This document shows, piece by piece, positions 27,054 through 35,615 of a stretch of DNA of 64,000 bases (positions are counted from its first letter, which is position 1; each line of letters opens with the position of its first letter). The position numbers were made by a program, and so were the translations under genes. The stretch comes from Armatimonadota bacterium (GTDB lineage Bacteria > Armatimonadota > Fimbriimonadia > Fimbriimonadales > Fimbriimonadaceae). A model generated the notes under the pieces. It saw only the letters and a list, made by a program, of their open reading frames with translations. It did no database searches and was not told the origin of the DNA. The stretch spans positions 294,436-358,435 of the forward strand of contig JADFMN010000004.1 in assembly GCA_022563855.1 (NCBI GenBank), read 5' to 3'.

Positions 27054-28565
27054 ATGAGCAAATTTTTCGGCGTAGTATTAGGATTGGCTTTGGCCGGGTC
27101 GGTCTTGGCCCAGGGCACGTTCACGATTCGCAGGCCGGTAGACGGCGCGACGGTTCGCGAGGACGTCGCCGTCAGAATCCCCAAGGACTCTATTAAAGAG
27201 GGCGCCTACATCGGCGTCTTGATCAACGGCAAATTCATCGAGGCGGTGCTTCCGCCGATCGAGGGTGACGACTACGTCTACCGCTTGAAGTCCAAGGAGC
27301 GCGGGATTCCCGACGGGGACATGGAGATCGAGATCGTCCTTTTCATGGACTTTGCCGATCGCGCCGAGATCGTTGAGCGGTCATCGGTTCACGTGACCCT
27401 GGACAACTACACCTCCATCAAAGTTCCCGAAGACGGCTTCAAGCTCAGGTACAAATTCGTTCAGGGGAAGGAGATGGTCTACCGCCACACCATTACTCAG
27501 AGCGTTGGATTGCTCAGCCAGGCGATGGCGCAATCTGGCAGCAGGCTTGGTGTCTTCCCTCAGGAGACTGAAGAGTTCAGCATGATCTACGTTCCGGACA
27601 TCGTAGAGGACATGGGGGACCACTATGAAGCTGTCCTTCGCATGCAAGCCCTGCCGGACAAAGGCAGCAACTACGTGTGGCTGACTCCGCTGGGTCACAC
27701 AGAGTCCACGAAGTATTACGACTTCGAGATGCACCCGGTGTACATGCGGATCAGCGACGTCGGACGAGAGGTTTTCGGCGCGGCGCCGCCTTACTTTGCG
27801 ATGGAGGGAACCGCTGGCGAAAGCCGCCGCCTCGACCTGTACGCGGTGGTTCCGCTCCCCGTGTTGCCGAGCAAGACTGTGCTGCCTGGCGATTCCTGGA
27901 CGGCACCGTATCTATTCAGCGCATTAGACTTGGAACGGCTCGCCGAGATCGACACCGTCACGACAGCTCTTACGGCTAGAGGCGAGTTGGTCGGGGTCGA
28001 GTGGCAGAACGGAATCCAGTGTGCGAAGGTTCGCATCACGATTACGGCTGGCAGCAGGGAGATCGCATCAGTCCGGAATCTCAACCAGCAGCCTGGCGAG
28101 GCTCAGTCTCTAACGCTGGAGAACGTTTATTGGTTCGCATTGGAGGGCGGGTTCATCGTTCGCGCTGAGTCGACGATGACGCAAGAAATGATCATAACTG
28201 TCGGCTCTGCTGTCGGTGGCGGCGGAGCGGGCGGGGGCGGCGGTCGACCGGGCGTCGGTGCGGACAGCGGTGGTGGTGGTCGCCCTGGCGTCGGTAGTGC
28301 TGGTGGCGGATCCGGCCGGACGGCATCTGCCGACGAATGGATGAATCCAGGCAGCTGGCGCTACGATCCGGGTATGGACAGCAGTGGCAACTGGCGATTT
28401 TTCCGCCGACAAGGTAGCAACAGTGCCGATGAAGGTGCTGGAATTGGCCAAAGAGGCAGCGGCGGCGGTCTAGCTCCTGGCGGTCGGACCGGAGGCGGAA
28501 GCGGTGCCGTAACCAAGCAAGTGCTACGAATCACGATGCAGGTCGTCACCGAATTGGAGCGGTAG
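27054..28565 (+). CDS. Secreted protein of unknown function with Gly-rich segment
   Basis: About 503 residues. The ATG at 27054 has GGTGAG just upstream and gives a signal peptide (MSKFFGVVLGLALAGSVLAQ). A first Ig-like beta domain (FTIRRPVDGATVREDVAVRI...) is followed by a larger beta domain (LRYKFVQGKEMVYRHTITQS). Then comes a glycine-rich linker holding two GGGGRPGVG repeats (about residues 393-420), with a short conserved-looking tail. The repeat linker suggests a flexible surface or envelope protein. I do not recognise the family. The following tatC gene is on the same strand, 54 bp away. Confidence 0.7.
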   Translation: MSKFFGVVLGLALAGSVLAQGTFTIRRPVDGATVREDVAVRIPKDSIKEGAYIGVLINGKFIEAVLPPIEGDDYVYRLKSKERGIPDGDMEIEIVLFMDFADRAEIVERSSVHVTLDNYTSIKVPEDGFKLRYKFVQGKEMVYRHTITQSVGLLSQAMAQSGSRLGVFPQETEEFSMIYVPDIVEDMGDHYEAVLRMQALPDKGSNYVWLTPLGHTESTKYYDFEMHPVYMRISDVGREVFGAAPPYFAMEGTAGESRRLDLYAVVPLPVLPSKTVLPGDSWTAPYLFSALDLERLAEIDTVTTALTARGELVGVEWQNGIQCAKVRITITAGSREIASVRNLNQQPGEAQSLTLENVYWFALEGGFIVRAESTMTQEMIITVGSAVGGGGAGGGGGRPGVGADSGGGGRPGVGSAGGGSGRTASADEWMNPGSWRYDPGMDSSGNWRFFRRQGSNSADEGAGIGQRGSGGGLAPGGRTGGGSGAVTKQVLRITMQVVTELER

Positions 28566-28594
28566 ATTCGCGGCCTATTTCAGCGACTAACACG

Positions 28595-28622
28595 CAACTC
28601 CCCGGGGCAACCCGAGGAGTTG
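28595..28622 (+). promoter_or_regulatory. Hairpin covering the tatC start
   Basis: A 7-bp stem (CAACTCC / GGAGTTG), one C-A mismatch and a 4-bp CGGG/CCCG stem closed by a GCAA tetraloop. The right arm contains both the GGAG ribosome-binding-like sequence and the TTG start of tatC. It could end the upstream mRNA or mask tatC translation. Confidence 0.5.
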
Positions 28623-29375
28623 CGCGCTACGTTAATTGAGCACCTGAACGAACTTCGCGTTCGGCTGTTCCGCGTCATTCTGCTGCTGGCCGGTGGCATG
28701 GTCGCCGGCTGGTTCTTCTACCTCCCCGTATTCAACGTGTTGGAAGACATAGTGCGGGCGAACATTCCGGAAGGCGTCGAATACGACCCGATCTTCATCA
28801 ATCTGACGGCGCCGTTCATGCTCAGGCTGAAGATGGCGTTCTACATCGGCCTGTTCTTCACCCTGCCGTTCACGGTCCTCCAGCTCTGGGGGTTCGTCTC
28901 GCCCGGCTTGCGGGGGCACGAGAAGAAGCCGATCAAGGTCGTGGCTCCGGTCAGCATCGTTCTGTTCTTCATCGGCGCTGGAATGTGCTGGTTCGTCCTG
29001 CCTGCGACGATTACCTGGTTCGTAACGTTCGTCCAGGCCTTCCCCGACACGAAGCTCATGCCGGAGGCCGGCATGATGGTCTTCCTGATGATCAAGATGA
29101 TGCTCAGCTTCGGCATCGGATTCCAGATGCCGATCGTCGTGTACTTCCTCGCCAAGTTCGAGATCGTCACGCCCAAGGCGATGCTGAAGTACTGGCGGCA
29201 GGCGATCGTCGTAATATTCCTTGCGGGCGCGATCATTACGCCGTCCGCCGATCCGTTCACGCTGTTCGCCTTGTCGCTGCCCCTCGTCGGGCTGTTCTTC
29301 GGCTCGGTATGGTTCGCGCAATGGACGATAAAGAAGAACCGCAACGACGACGACGAGCTTGACAACCTCGACTAG
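28620..29375 (+). CDS. tatC: Sec-independent protein translocase subunit TatC
   Basis: A 251-residue TatC with six transmembrane helices. Diagnostic features are the cytoplasmic N-terminal IEHLNELRVRLFRV, the first-loop FINLTAPFMLRLKMAFYIGL, PGLRGHEKK in the first cytoplasmic loop, and FGIGFQMPIVVYFLAKF. TatC recognises twin-arginine signals such as that of ActB in this window. Start choice is limited: TTG 28620 is the only standard start after an in-frame TAG at 28563 and is buried in a hairpin. No tatA/B gene is adjacent. An acidic C-terminal tail ends the protein. Confidence 0.92.
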   Translation: MRATLIEHLNELRVRLFRVILLLAGGMVAGWFFYLPVFNVLEDIVRANIPEGVEYDPIFINLTAPFMLRLKMAFYIGLFFTLPFTVLQLWGFVSPGLRGHEKKPIKVVAPVSIVLFFIGAGMCWFVLPATITWFVTFVQAFPDTKLMPEAGMMVFLMIKMMLSFGIGFQMPIVVYFLAKFEIVTPKAMLKYWRQAIVVIFLAGAIITPSADPFTLFALSLPLVGLFFGSVWFAQWTIKKNRNDDDELDNLD

Positions 29376-29377
29376 AG

Positions 29378-31615
29378 ATGGCTGCTGCACGGGCGATTGA
29401 TCGGTATTTCTCGCGAGAAGACGTCCGAGGTACGGTCTCCGAGACCATTTTGATCCCCGAGCAGAAAGCCGTATTCGGCGTGCCCGAGGCCGAGCTGCAC
29501 ACACACATCACCGGGATGCTCGGCCAGCTTGGCATCGAGAGGCTTTTCGCCCATCAGGCGCAGGCTCTGGACGCGGCCCTAGCTGGCAAAAACGTCGCGG
29601 TCGTGACCGGCACGAACAGCGGCAAAACGATGTGCTACAACCTGCCGGTCGTTCATACGTGCCTCACGGAGCCGCTCGCGACCGCGCTGTACATCTATCC
29701 TACGAAAGCGCTGGCCCAGGATCAGCTCGGCAAGTTTGAGATGCTCGCCGAGGGCACCGATCTCCGCGCCGCCGTGTACGACGGCGACACCCCGCGCCCC
29801 CAGCGCCGGGCGATCCGCAAGAGCGCGCACGTCGTTCTCACCAACCCCGACATGCTGCACATCGGCATCGTGCCTGGGCACGAGAGCTGGCGGCGTTTCC
29901 TCAAGCGCCTCCGCTTCATCGTGATCGACGAGATGCACACGTACCGAGGCGTGTTCGGGTCGCACGTCGCCGGCGTGTTGCGGCGGTTGCTCCGGATCTG
30001 CGAGTTCTACGGCGCGTCGCCAACGGTGATCGCCTGCAGCGCGACGGTCGCCAACCCGCTGGACCTGTTCGAAGCGCTGACCGGCCGCGAGGCGGAGCTG
30101 ATCGACCAGGACGGAGCGCAGAAAGGAGAGCGGTCGATTGTGCTGGTTCTGCCGCCGGACCCGGGCGAGGCTCAGCGCTACAGCCCGAACTTTGAGACCG
30201 CGCGACTGTTGGCAGAGCTCGTGGCCGAAGGAGTCCGCGTCATGGCGTTCTGCAAGTCCAGGGTTGCGACGGAGCTGGTCGTGCGCTACGCGCGCGAAGC
30301 ACTCTCGGAAGCAGGTGAAGACCCGGCTGGCATAGAGTCGTATCGCGGCGGCTACACCGCAGAAGAGCGACGGGAGATCGAGCAACAGCTGTTCGAGGGG
30401 CGCATCAGCGGCATCGTATCGACGAACGCGATGGAGCTGGGCGTAGACGTTGGCGGCCTGGACGCCGTGCTGCTGAACGGCTATCCGGGGAACCGCGCCA
30501 GCTTTTGGCAGCAGGTCGGCCGGGCTGGTCGCTCGACGCGGCCCGGCGCGGCGGTGATGTTCGCGCACGAAGACCCGCTGGAGCAGTATCTGGCGCGGAA
30601 CCCCGAGGCGTTGACAGGCGACCCGGTCGAAGGGGTGTCGCTCAACCCCGAGAACCGGTTCGTGCTCGCTGCGCAGATCGGGTGCGCGGCGTATGAAAGG
30701 CCGCTTTCGCTCTCAGACCTCGATGCGTTCGGACGGTCGGCGCAACGGATCGCCGACGAAATGGCGAGCGCGGACGAGCTGCAGTTCAGCGCGGAGCGTT
30801 ACTTCCTGCCGTCGTACGACAACCCGGCGGCCAAGGTCAACATCCGCGGATCGGGAGACCAGAAGGTCGAGCTGCGCCTTGAGGGCCAGGCGATAACCGA
30901 GATGGAGCTTTGGAGGGCGCTGCAGTACGCGCACGAGGGAGCGGTCTACATGCACCGTGCTGAGACGTTTCTCGTCACGTCGCTGGATCTTCAGCAGGGT
31001 GTCGCCGAGCTCGAACGAGCCGAGCCCGATTACTTTACGCGGCCGGTCGTGCAAGCGCTTATCGAGCCGATTCTGGATCTTCAGCGGGACGATCTGCCGG
31101 GGTGCGAGCGCGTACTGTCAGGGCTGAAAGTGACGACGATCGTGTCCGGCTTCCGGTCGATCTCGCGTGACGGTTGGCACGTCGTCGGCGAGCAGCCGCT
31201 CAAGCTGCCGCCGCAGACGATCGAGACGATCGGGATTCTCGTCGAGCTGCCGGGTTCGGCCGGTGACGACGCGGTTCCGGCCGTACACGGCGTCGAGCAC
31301 GCGCTGATTACGACCGCGCCGCTGATCGCGGGGTGCGACACTCGGGACCTCGGCAGCGCGTGGTACGCCATCGCGCCGGACACGCTGGCGCCGAGGGTCG
31401 CGGTGTTCGATCAGGTCGCCGGCAGCACGGGCCTATGCGAGCAGTTGCTGAAACGCTGGAGCGACTGGCTCGCGGCCTCGCTCAGCCTGCTCGAAACCTG
31501 CGACTGCGAAGACGGCTGCCCGCGATGCCTGTTCACCTCAAGGTGTGAGATCTCGAACAACGCGCTTAGCAAGCCGCTGGCCGTGCGGCTTCTGCGCTCG
31601 ATGCAGAAACGCTAG
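29378..31615 (+). CDS. MrfA/YprA-like DEXH helicase with DUF1998 domain
   Basis: A 745-residue SF2 helicase. Walker A is VVTGTNSGKTMCYNLPV; motif Ia YPTKALAQDQL; motif II VIDEMHTYRGVFGSHVA (DEXH); motif III CSATVANP; motif V STNAMELGVDVGGLDA; motif VI QQVGRAGRS. The C-terminal DUF1998 region has a metal-binding cysteine cluster CDCEDGCPRCLFTSRC (CXC-X4-C-X2-C-X6-C spacing to be noted). These enzymes (Bacillus MrfA, yeast Hrq1) act in repair of mitomycin-type DNA damage. The start is 2 bp after the tatC stop. It converges with the dienelactone hydrolase gene, sharing CTAG. Confidence 0.88.
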   Translation: MAAARAIDRYFSREDVRGTVSETILIPEQKAVFGVPEAELHTHITGMLGQLGIERLFAHQAQALDAALAGKNVAVVTGTNSGKTMCYNLPVVHTCLTEPLATALYIYPTKALAQDQLGKFEMLAEGTDLRAAVYDGDTPRPQRRAIRKSAHVVLTNPDMLHIGIVPGHESWRRFLKRLRFIVIDEMHTYRGVFGSHVAGVLRRLLRICEFYGASPTVIACSATVANPLDLFEALTGREAELIDQDGAQKGERSIVLVLPPDPGEAQRYSPNFETARLLAELVAEGVRVMAFCKSRVATELVVRYAREALSEAGEDPAGIESYRGGYTAEERREIEQQLFEGRISGIVSTNAMELGVDVGGLDAVLLNGYPGNRASFWQQVGRAGRSTRPGAAVMFAHEDPLEQYLARNPEALTGDPVEGVSLNPENRFVLAAQIGCAAYERPLSLSDLDAFGRSAQRIADEMASADELQFSAERYFLPSYDNPAAKVNIRGSGDQKVELRLEGQAITEMELWRALQYAHEGAVYMHRAETFLVTSLDLQQGVAELERAEPDYFTRPVVQALIEPILDLQRDDLPGCERVLSGLKVTTIVSGFRSISRDGWHVVGEQPLKLPPQTIETIGILVELPGSAGDDAVPAVHGVEHALITTAPLIAGCDTRDLGSAWYAIAPDTLAPRVAVFDQVAGSTGLCEQLLKRWSDWLAASLSLLETCDCEDGCPRCLFTSRCEISNNALSKPLAVRLLRSMQKR

Positions 31616-32436
31616 CCCCCGCCGAGATGCTCTTTGTAGAACGCGATCGTCTTGCGCCAGGCATCGCTCGCCGCTTCCTCGTTGTACCGGGCGCTGCTCG
31701 GGTTCGCGAACGCGTGGTCGGCGTCGTAGCTCTCCACTGTCAGCTGCTTGCCCGCAGCCTTCATAGCTGACTTGAAGCTAGCCACGACGCTGGCGTTGAT
31801 CCACGCGTCCTTGGTCGGCCAGATCATGAGCACCGGCGCTTGCAGCCGCTTGAGCGAGCTTGCGCGGGTGTCCGGCATCCCGTAGTAGACGACGCATGCG
31901 TCGACGTCCTCTCCTCCCGCGATCGCGGTCTTGTGCGACCAGCCGCCGCCGAAGCAGTACCCGACGGTGCCGACCGCAGACGCCTCGTAAAGCTCGCCAT
32001 GCTTGACCGCCTTGACCGCGCCAGCGACGACCGCTTGGGCCTGGTCCTCCTTAACGCCGTTCATGTACTGGTTCGCCTCTCCGCCGTCGGTGGCTACCTT
32101 GCCCCGGTACAGATCGATCGCCAGCACGCCGTAGCCGGTCTCGGCGCTGAGCTTCTCGGCGGTCTCCTTGATGTGGTCGTTCAGCCCCCACCATTCGTGC
32201 ACCATGATGATGCAGGCCTTGTCCTCACCACTTGGTTTGACCCAAAATCCGCTCGCCTTCGATCCGTCAGTCGCCGAATACGACACCATGACGCCGTCCG
32301 TCGGCTGCCAGCCCGTGGGCTCCTTGAGCGGGTGCATCGTTGCGAACAGCGGATCCTTGGCGAACGACGCGAAGTCGCAGCACGCGGCTTGCGGCGGATT
32401 CTGCAAAGTGGCGAGTAGTAAAACGGTAGTCAGCAT
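31612..32436 (-). CDS. Dienelactone hydrolase family protein, probably exported
   Basis: A 274-residue alpha/beta hydrolase. A signal sequence (MLTTVLLLATLQNPPQAACC) is followed by the DLH fold: VHEWWGLNDHIKETAEKLS, the nucleophile Cys in VGYCFGGGWSH, Asp in MIWPTKDAWIN region and catalytic His in YDADHAFANPSS. It hydrolyses esters or lactones, perhaps in the envelope. I place the start at ATG 32436, which has GGAG five bases upstream; an in-frame GTG at 32454 is less likely. The gene diverges from the DAHP synthase gene across 68 bp. Confidence 0.88.
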   Translation of the reverse strand: MLTTVLLLATLQNPPQAACCDFASFAKDPLFATMHPLKEPTGWQPTDGVMVSYSATDGSKASGFWVKPSGEDKACIIMVHEWWGLNDHIKETAEKLSAETGYGVLAIDLYRGKVATDGGEANQYMNGVKEDQAQAVVAGAVKAVKHGELYEASAVGTVGYCFGGGWSHKTAIAGGEDVDACVVYYGMPDTRASSLKRLQAPVLMIWPTKDAWINASVVASFKSAMKAAGKQLTVESYDADHAFANPSSARYNEEAASDAWRKTIAFYKEHLGGG

Positions 32437-32504
32437 CAATGCTCCAAACGGCACGAGGTGTGCCCGGGTTCCATTACGATACCAAAGGTAAAGTTTGAAT
32501 TCCC

Positions 32505-33533
32505 ATGATCATTGTGATGCAAGTTGGGGCGACGCAGGCACAGATTGACGCTGTGTCGAAGGCGATCGAAGACCTGGGGTTCGAGCCCCTCGTCATGCCC
32601 GGCGAGGATCGGGTCGCCATCGGCATACCGGCCTCGCTGGCCTCGGATCAGCGTTCGTCGGTTGAGTCTGTTGTCTCCCGCCTCGACGGCGTCAGCAAGA
32701 TCACGCAGACGAGCAGGCCGTTCAAGCTGGCGTCGCTCGAGTGGCACCGCGAGAGGACGACCGTCACCGTATCGGGAGTGGATATCGGGCCGGGGAACTT
32801 CGTCATCATCGGCGGTCCGTGCTCGGTCGAGAGCTACGAGCAGTACCGCGCCTCGGCAGACGCGGTGAAGGCGGCCGGCGCAAAAATCCTTCGCGGCGGC
32901 GCTTTCAAACCCCGCACGTCGCCGTACTCGTTCCAGGGCTTGCAAGAGGAGGGGCTGAAGATCATCAAGCAGGTCGGCGACGAGACCGGGCTGGTCACGA
33001 TCAGCGAGGTGATGACCGCAGACATGGTCGGCAAGGTCTCCGAGTTCGTCGACATCCTGCAGATCGGCGCTCGGTCCATGCAGAACTTCCCGCTGCTGAT
33101 CGAGGCCGGCAAGAGCGGCAAGCCGGTGTTCATCAAGCGCGGCCCGTCGGCGACAATCGACGAGTTTCTTCTTGCGGCTGAGTACGTGCTGAACGAGGGG
33201 AACGAGGACGTGATCCTGTGCGAGCGCGGGATCATTCCGCACGACCGCGCCTACACGCGCAACACGCTGGACTTGGCTGCCGTGCCGGTGCTGTTGTCGC
33301 AGTCGCATCTCCCGATCATCGTCGACCCGTCTCACGGCACAGGGGTCGCCAAGTTCGTCGCGCCGATGTCGAAGGCCGCGATGGTTGCCGGCGCGCACGG
33401 CGTGATGATCGAGATGCACCCGAACCCCAGCGCCGCGCTCTCCGACGGCTCGCAGGCGCTTGAGATCAGCGAGTTCAAGGAGCTGGCCGCAGAGCTGAGA
33501 CGGCTTTCCGAATACGCTGGCGTAAAGATGTAG
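32505..33533 (+). CDS. aroF: 3-deoxy-7-phosphoheptulonate synthase (DAHP synthase)
   Basis: A 342-residue type I-beta DAHP synthase (first shikimate-pathway step, from PEP and erythrose 4-phosphate). An N-terminal ferredoxin-like regulatory domain (MIIVMQVGATQAQIDAVSKA, residues 1-70) precedes the barrel. Barrel motifs are FVIIGGPCSVESYEQ, AKILRGGAFKPRTSPYSFQG, LQIGARSMQNFPLL (metal/substrate), VFIKRGPSAT, CERGIIP and the metal-binding PIIVDPSHGTGV, with IEMHPNPSAALSDGSQAL. No chorismate mutase fusion is present. It abuts the convergent beta-propeller-like gene at its stop. Confidence 0.95.
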   Translation: MIIVMQVGATQAQIDAVSKAIEDLGFEPLVMPGEDRVAIGIPASLASDQRSSVESVVSRLDGVSKITQTSRPFKLASLEWHRERTTVTVSGVDIGPGNFVIIGGPCSVESYEQYRASADAVKAAGAKILRGGAFKPRTSPYSFQGLQEEGLKIIKQVGDETGLVTISEVMTADMVGKVSEFVDILQIGARSMQNFPLLIEAGKSGKPVFIKRGPSATIDEFLLAAEYVLNEGNEDVILCERGIIPHDRAYTRNTLDLAAVPVLLSQSHLPIIVDPSHGTGVAKFVAPMSKAAMVAGAHGVMIEMHPNPSAALSDGSQALEISEFKELAAELRRLSEYAGVKM

Positions 33534-34898
33534 CTATGGGTCTGGCTCCCAGACAACGCGAGTGTCGGCGTAGGCGATCACCCTTCCACCGTCAATGCGA
33601 ACGTATCCCATAACGGTCCCAGCAACGTCCTTGATGTCGGCCATGATTTCACCGTTGCCGAGGTATTGAAATCCGTCCAGCCCCTCCAAGTTTGGAAAGT
33701 ATTGAGCCACTGCTGCCTGAAACTCGCTGGCATATGGCATGCGGTCGTTGTTGTCGCTCGCGAACATCACCACTGCTGTCATCGCCCGCTTCGCCAAGCT
33801 CATCGCCTCAAATTGGCGGCGGGCTGCGAGGATAGCCTCAAGATCTGCAGCCGAGAGGCGGTTGAGCCTGCGGACAAACAGTGCGTTGCTCTGGCGATAC
33901 GCTACGTAATTCGCAGAAGGGCTGATTTCGGCGTCCTTTGCGCCGACTGCGACGAACGTTTGCGACATTCCACCGGTCAAATCGCTGACGAGCCAAGTGG
34001 CGCTGGCGAACACGGCCTGGTCCTCGCGCTGGACGTCGATCGGAAGCTGTTCGATCCTCATATCTTCGTGCCGATTCGTCTGCTGATAGACTGCGACGGA
34101 CCCGTCGTGCTCGACCAGCGTCATCGTCCTGGGATCGATCTCGAGAACTATCTGGCGACGACCGCCGGTAGAGGATAGTCGCTGTGCGGCGATCAACGCG
34201 CGGGTGCCGTCAGCCGACCAGAAAATCTTGCCTGGTGGCACCATGTTCTCGTCGTAGTCCAGGCGCCCTGTCACTCTTCCCGCTGCGTCGAGAGCCTCGA
34301 ATGAGACCGTGAACGCCCATGGCGTCGTTGCGCCCCTGCGCCCGCGTATGTTGGCCAGCAGGGCGTACGGTACCGTCGGCGAGCCGGATGCGTTGAAGAA
34401 AGCGCCGTCTGCATCTGTTCGCTTGACGCGCCGAATTGAAGCCGAAGAAGCGTTGACGAACCATAGGTGCATCGTTGTCGAGGAATCGTAGAAAACGACC
34501 AATCCCGTGCTTGTTCCGCCAAGCCAGGTGATCGTCGGTGCGGGACGGTCGCTGGCATCGGCGGGAAAGCGGGCGATCGTCTGCTTCCTCTTTCGCGACG
34601 AGTCCCACAGGACGAGTTCCCTCTTCTGCGGGCGTCCGGCCCGCAAGAGTGCGACCTCATCGACTGGCTCGCCCTGGATCGCCAAGATGTAGCGCCCGTT
34701 TGGAGAGATCGAGTACTGCTCGATCTCGGGCTCCAAGGCGATTTCGGGATCGGACAGTACGAACGCCCTGGTCGTTGTTCTGAGAACCGCCAAGTTTGCC
34801 AAGCCCAGGCTTTGAACCGCCGGATCGCCGACTGCAATCGCTGTCGAGAGAATAGCGAGAGCAAGCATGATTTCAGTATATACGACTCTTTTGCTCAC
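33534..34898 (-). CDS. Exported beta-propeller-like protein of unknown function
   Basis: A 454-residue protein. GTG 34898 gives a signal sequence with a basic start (MSKRVVYTEIMLALAILSTA); an ATG at 34868 would lack the basic residues. The middle part has repeated 'SPNGRYILAI' and 'SADGTRALIAAQ' and 'SPSANYVAYRQS' motifs, as in WD40/TolB-like propellers. The C-terminal 100 residues (FASDNNDRMPYASEFQAAVA...QYLGNGEIMADI...VWEPD) resemble the periplasmic part of type II pseudopilin-like DUF1559-type proteins, a combination I have seen in Armatimonadota. The function is unknown. Confidence 0.68.
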   Translation of the reverse strand: MSKRVVYTEIMLALAILSTAIAVGDPAVQSLGLANLAVLRTTTRAFVLSDPEIALEPEIEQYSISPNGRYILAIQGEPVDEVALLRAGRPQKRELVLWDSSRKRKQTIARFPADASDRPAPTITWLGGTSTGLVVFYDSSTTMHLWFVNASSASIRRVKRTDADGAFFNASGSPTVPYALLANIRGRRGATTPWAFTVSFEALDAAGRVTGRLDYDENMVPPGKIFWSADGTRALIAAQRLSSTGGRRQIVLEIDPRTMTLVEHDGSVAVYQQTNRHEDMRIEQLPIDVQREDQAVFASATWLVSDLTGGMSQTFVAVGAKDAEISPSANYVAYRQSNALFVRRLNRLSAADLEAILAARRQFEAMSLAKRAMTAVVMFASDNNDRMPYASEFQAAVAQYFPNLEGLDGFQYLGNGEIMADIKDVAGTVMGYVRIDGGRVIAYADTRVVWEPDP

Positions 34899-34943
34899 GA
34901 AGCTTTGGCAACGTTCACCCCTCGCGAACGTCTATCAGTACGT

Positions 34944-35615
34944 ATGATCGCGATGGTTTTGATGTCGGCGGCTACGCTTGGACAGCAGCAGGATCCGGCG
35001 TTCGCGCTGCGGTGGATGCCGAAGGTCGGGGAGAAGCAGGTCTTCGAGATATTCCTGTCGATCGAGGCGCCTGATTCACCCGCGCTGGTCGTCGAGGCGG
35101 CCATGGAGAGCGAGGTCATCAAGGTGTCGCCAAAGGAGTACGCAGTGCGCACCAGATCGCTGGGCGCGCTGTTCGGCAGCGGCGGGCAACAGACTCGGGA
35201 CGACCGACCGAACACGCGGGAGATAAGGTTTACGAACCTCGGAGAGCTGATCGAGATCGCTTCCGGCAACAAGGCCGTCGCGTCGTATCAACAGGCGATG
35301 CTGACCCGCTTCATCAGCCCTGAGAACCCGCCGCGAATCCGGGAGGGGTGGGTCGTCGAGCGCAAGAAGGACAACCCCAAGGGGCTGGCGCAGAACCGAA
35401 TCGAGTACAAGCTGTTGGGGATCGAGCAGGGCGGCGCGAAGGTGAGTTTCTCCTTTCGAGAGATCGGCCCGTCTTCTCCGCAGAGCGCCGAGGGGCACTG
35501 GTGGGTGGACGTCGCCACCGGCCAGCCGAACAGAATGGAGTGCACGGTGAAGAACTTTCTCGGGGTCGCCGGAAGCACCGCGACGATCAAGATGACTCGT
35601 CGAGTATCTGGTTGA
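34944..35615 (+). CDS. Exported protein of unknown function
   Basis: A 223-residue protein with a short signal sequence (MIAMVLMSAATLGQ-QQ) followed by a beta-rich domain (DPAFALRWMPKVGEKQVFEI...). It is similar in plan to the exported unknown at 27054 (a beta domain opening 'L-R-W/Y-x-x-x-x-G-x-K/E-x-x-x'), a possible paralogue or shared domain. It overlaps coaBC at the 3' ends by 29 bp (convergent). ATG 34944 is chosen because upstream codons lie over the divergent gene's promoter. Confidence 0.65.
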   Translation: MIAMVLMSAATLGQQQDPAFALRWMPKVGEKQVFEIFLSIEAPDSPALVVEAAMESEVIKVSPKEYAVRTRSLGALFGSGGQQTRDDRPNTREIRFTNLGELIEIASGNKAVASYQQAMLTRFISPENPPRIREGWVVERKKDNPKGLAQNRIEYKLLGIEQGGAKVSFSFREIGPSSPQSAEGHWWVDVATGQPNRMECTVKNFLGVAGSTATIKMTRRVSG

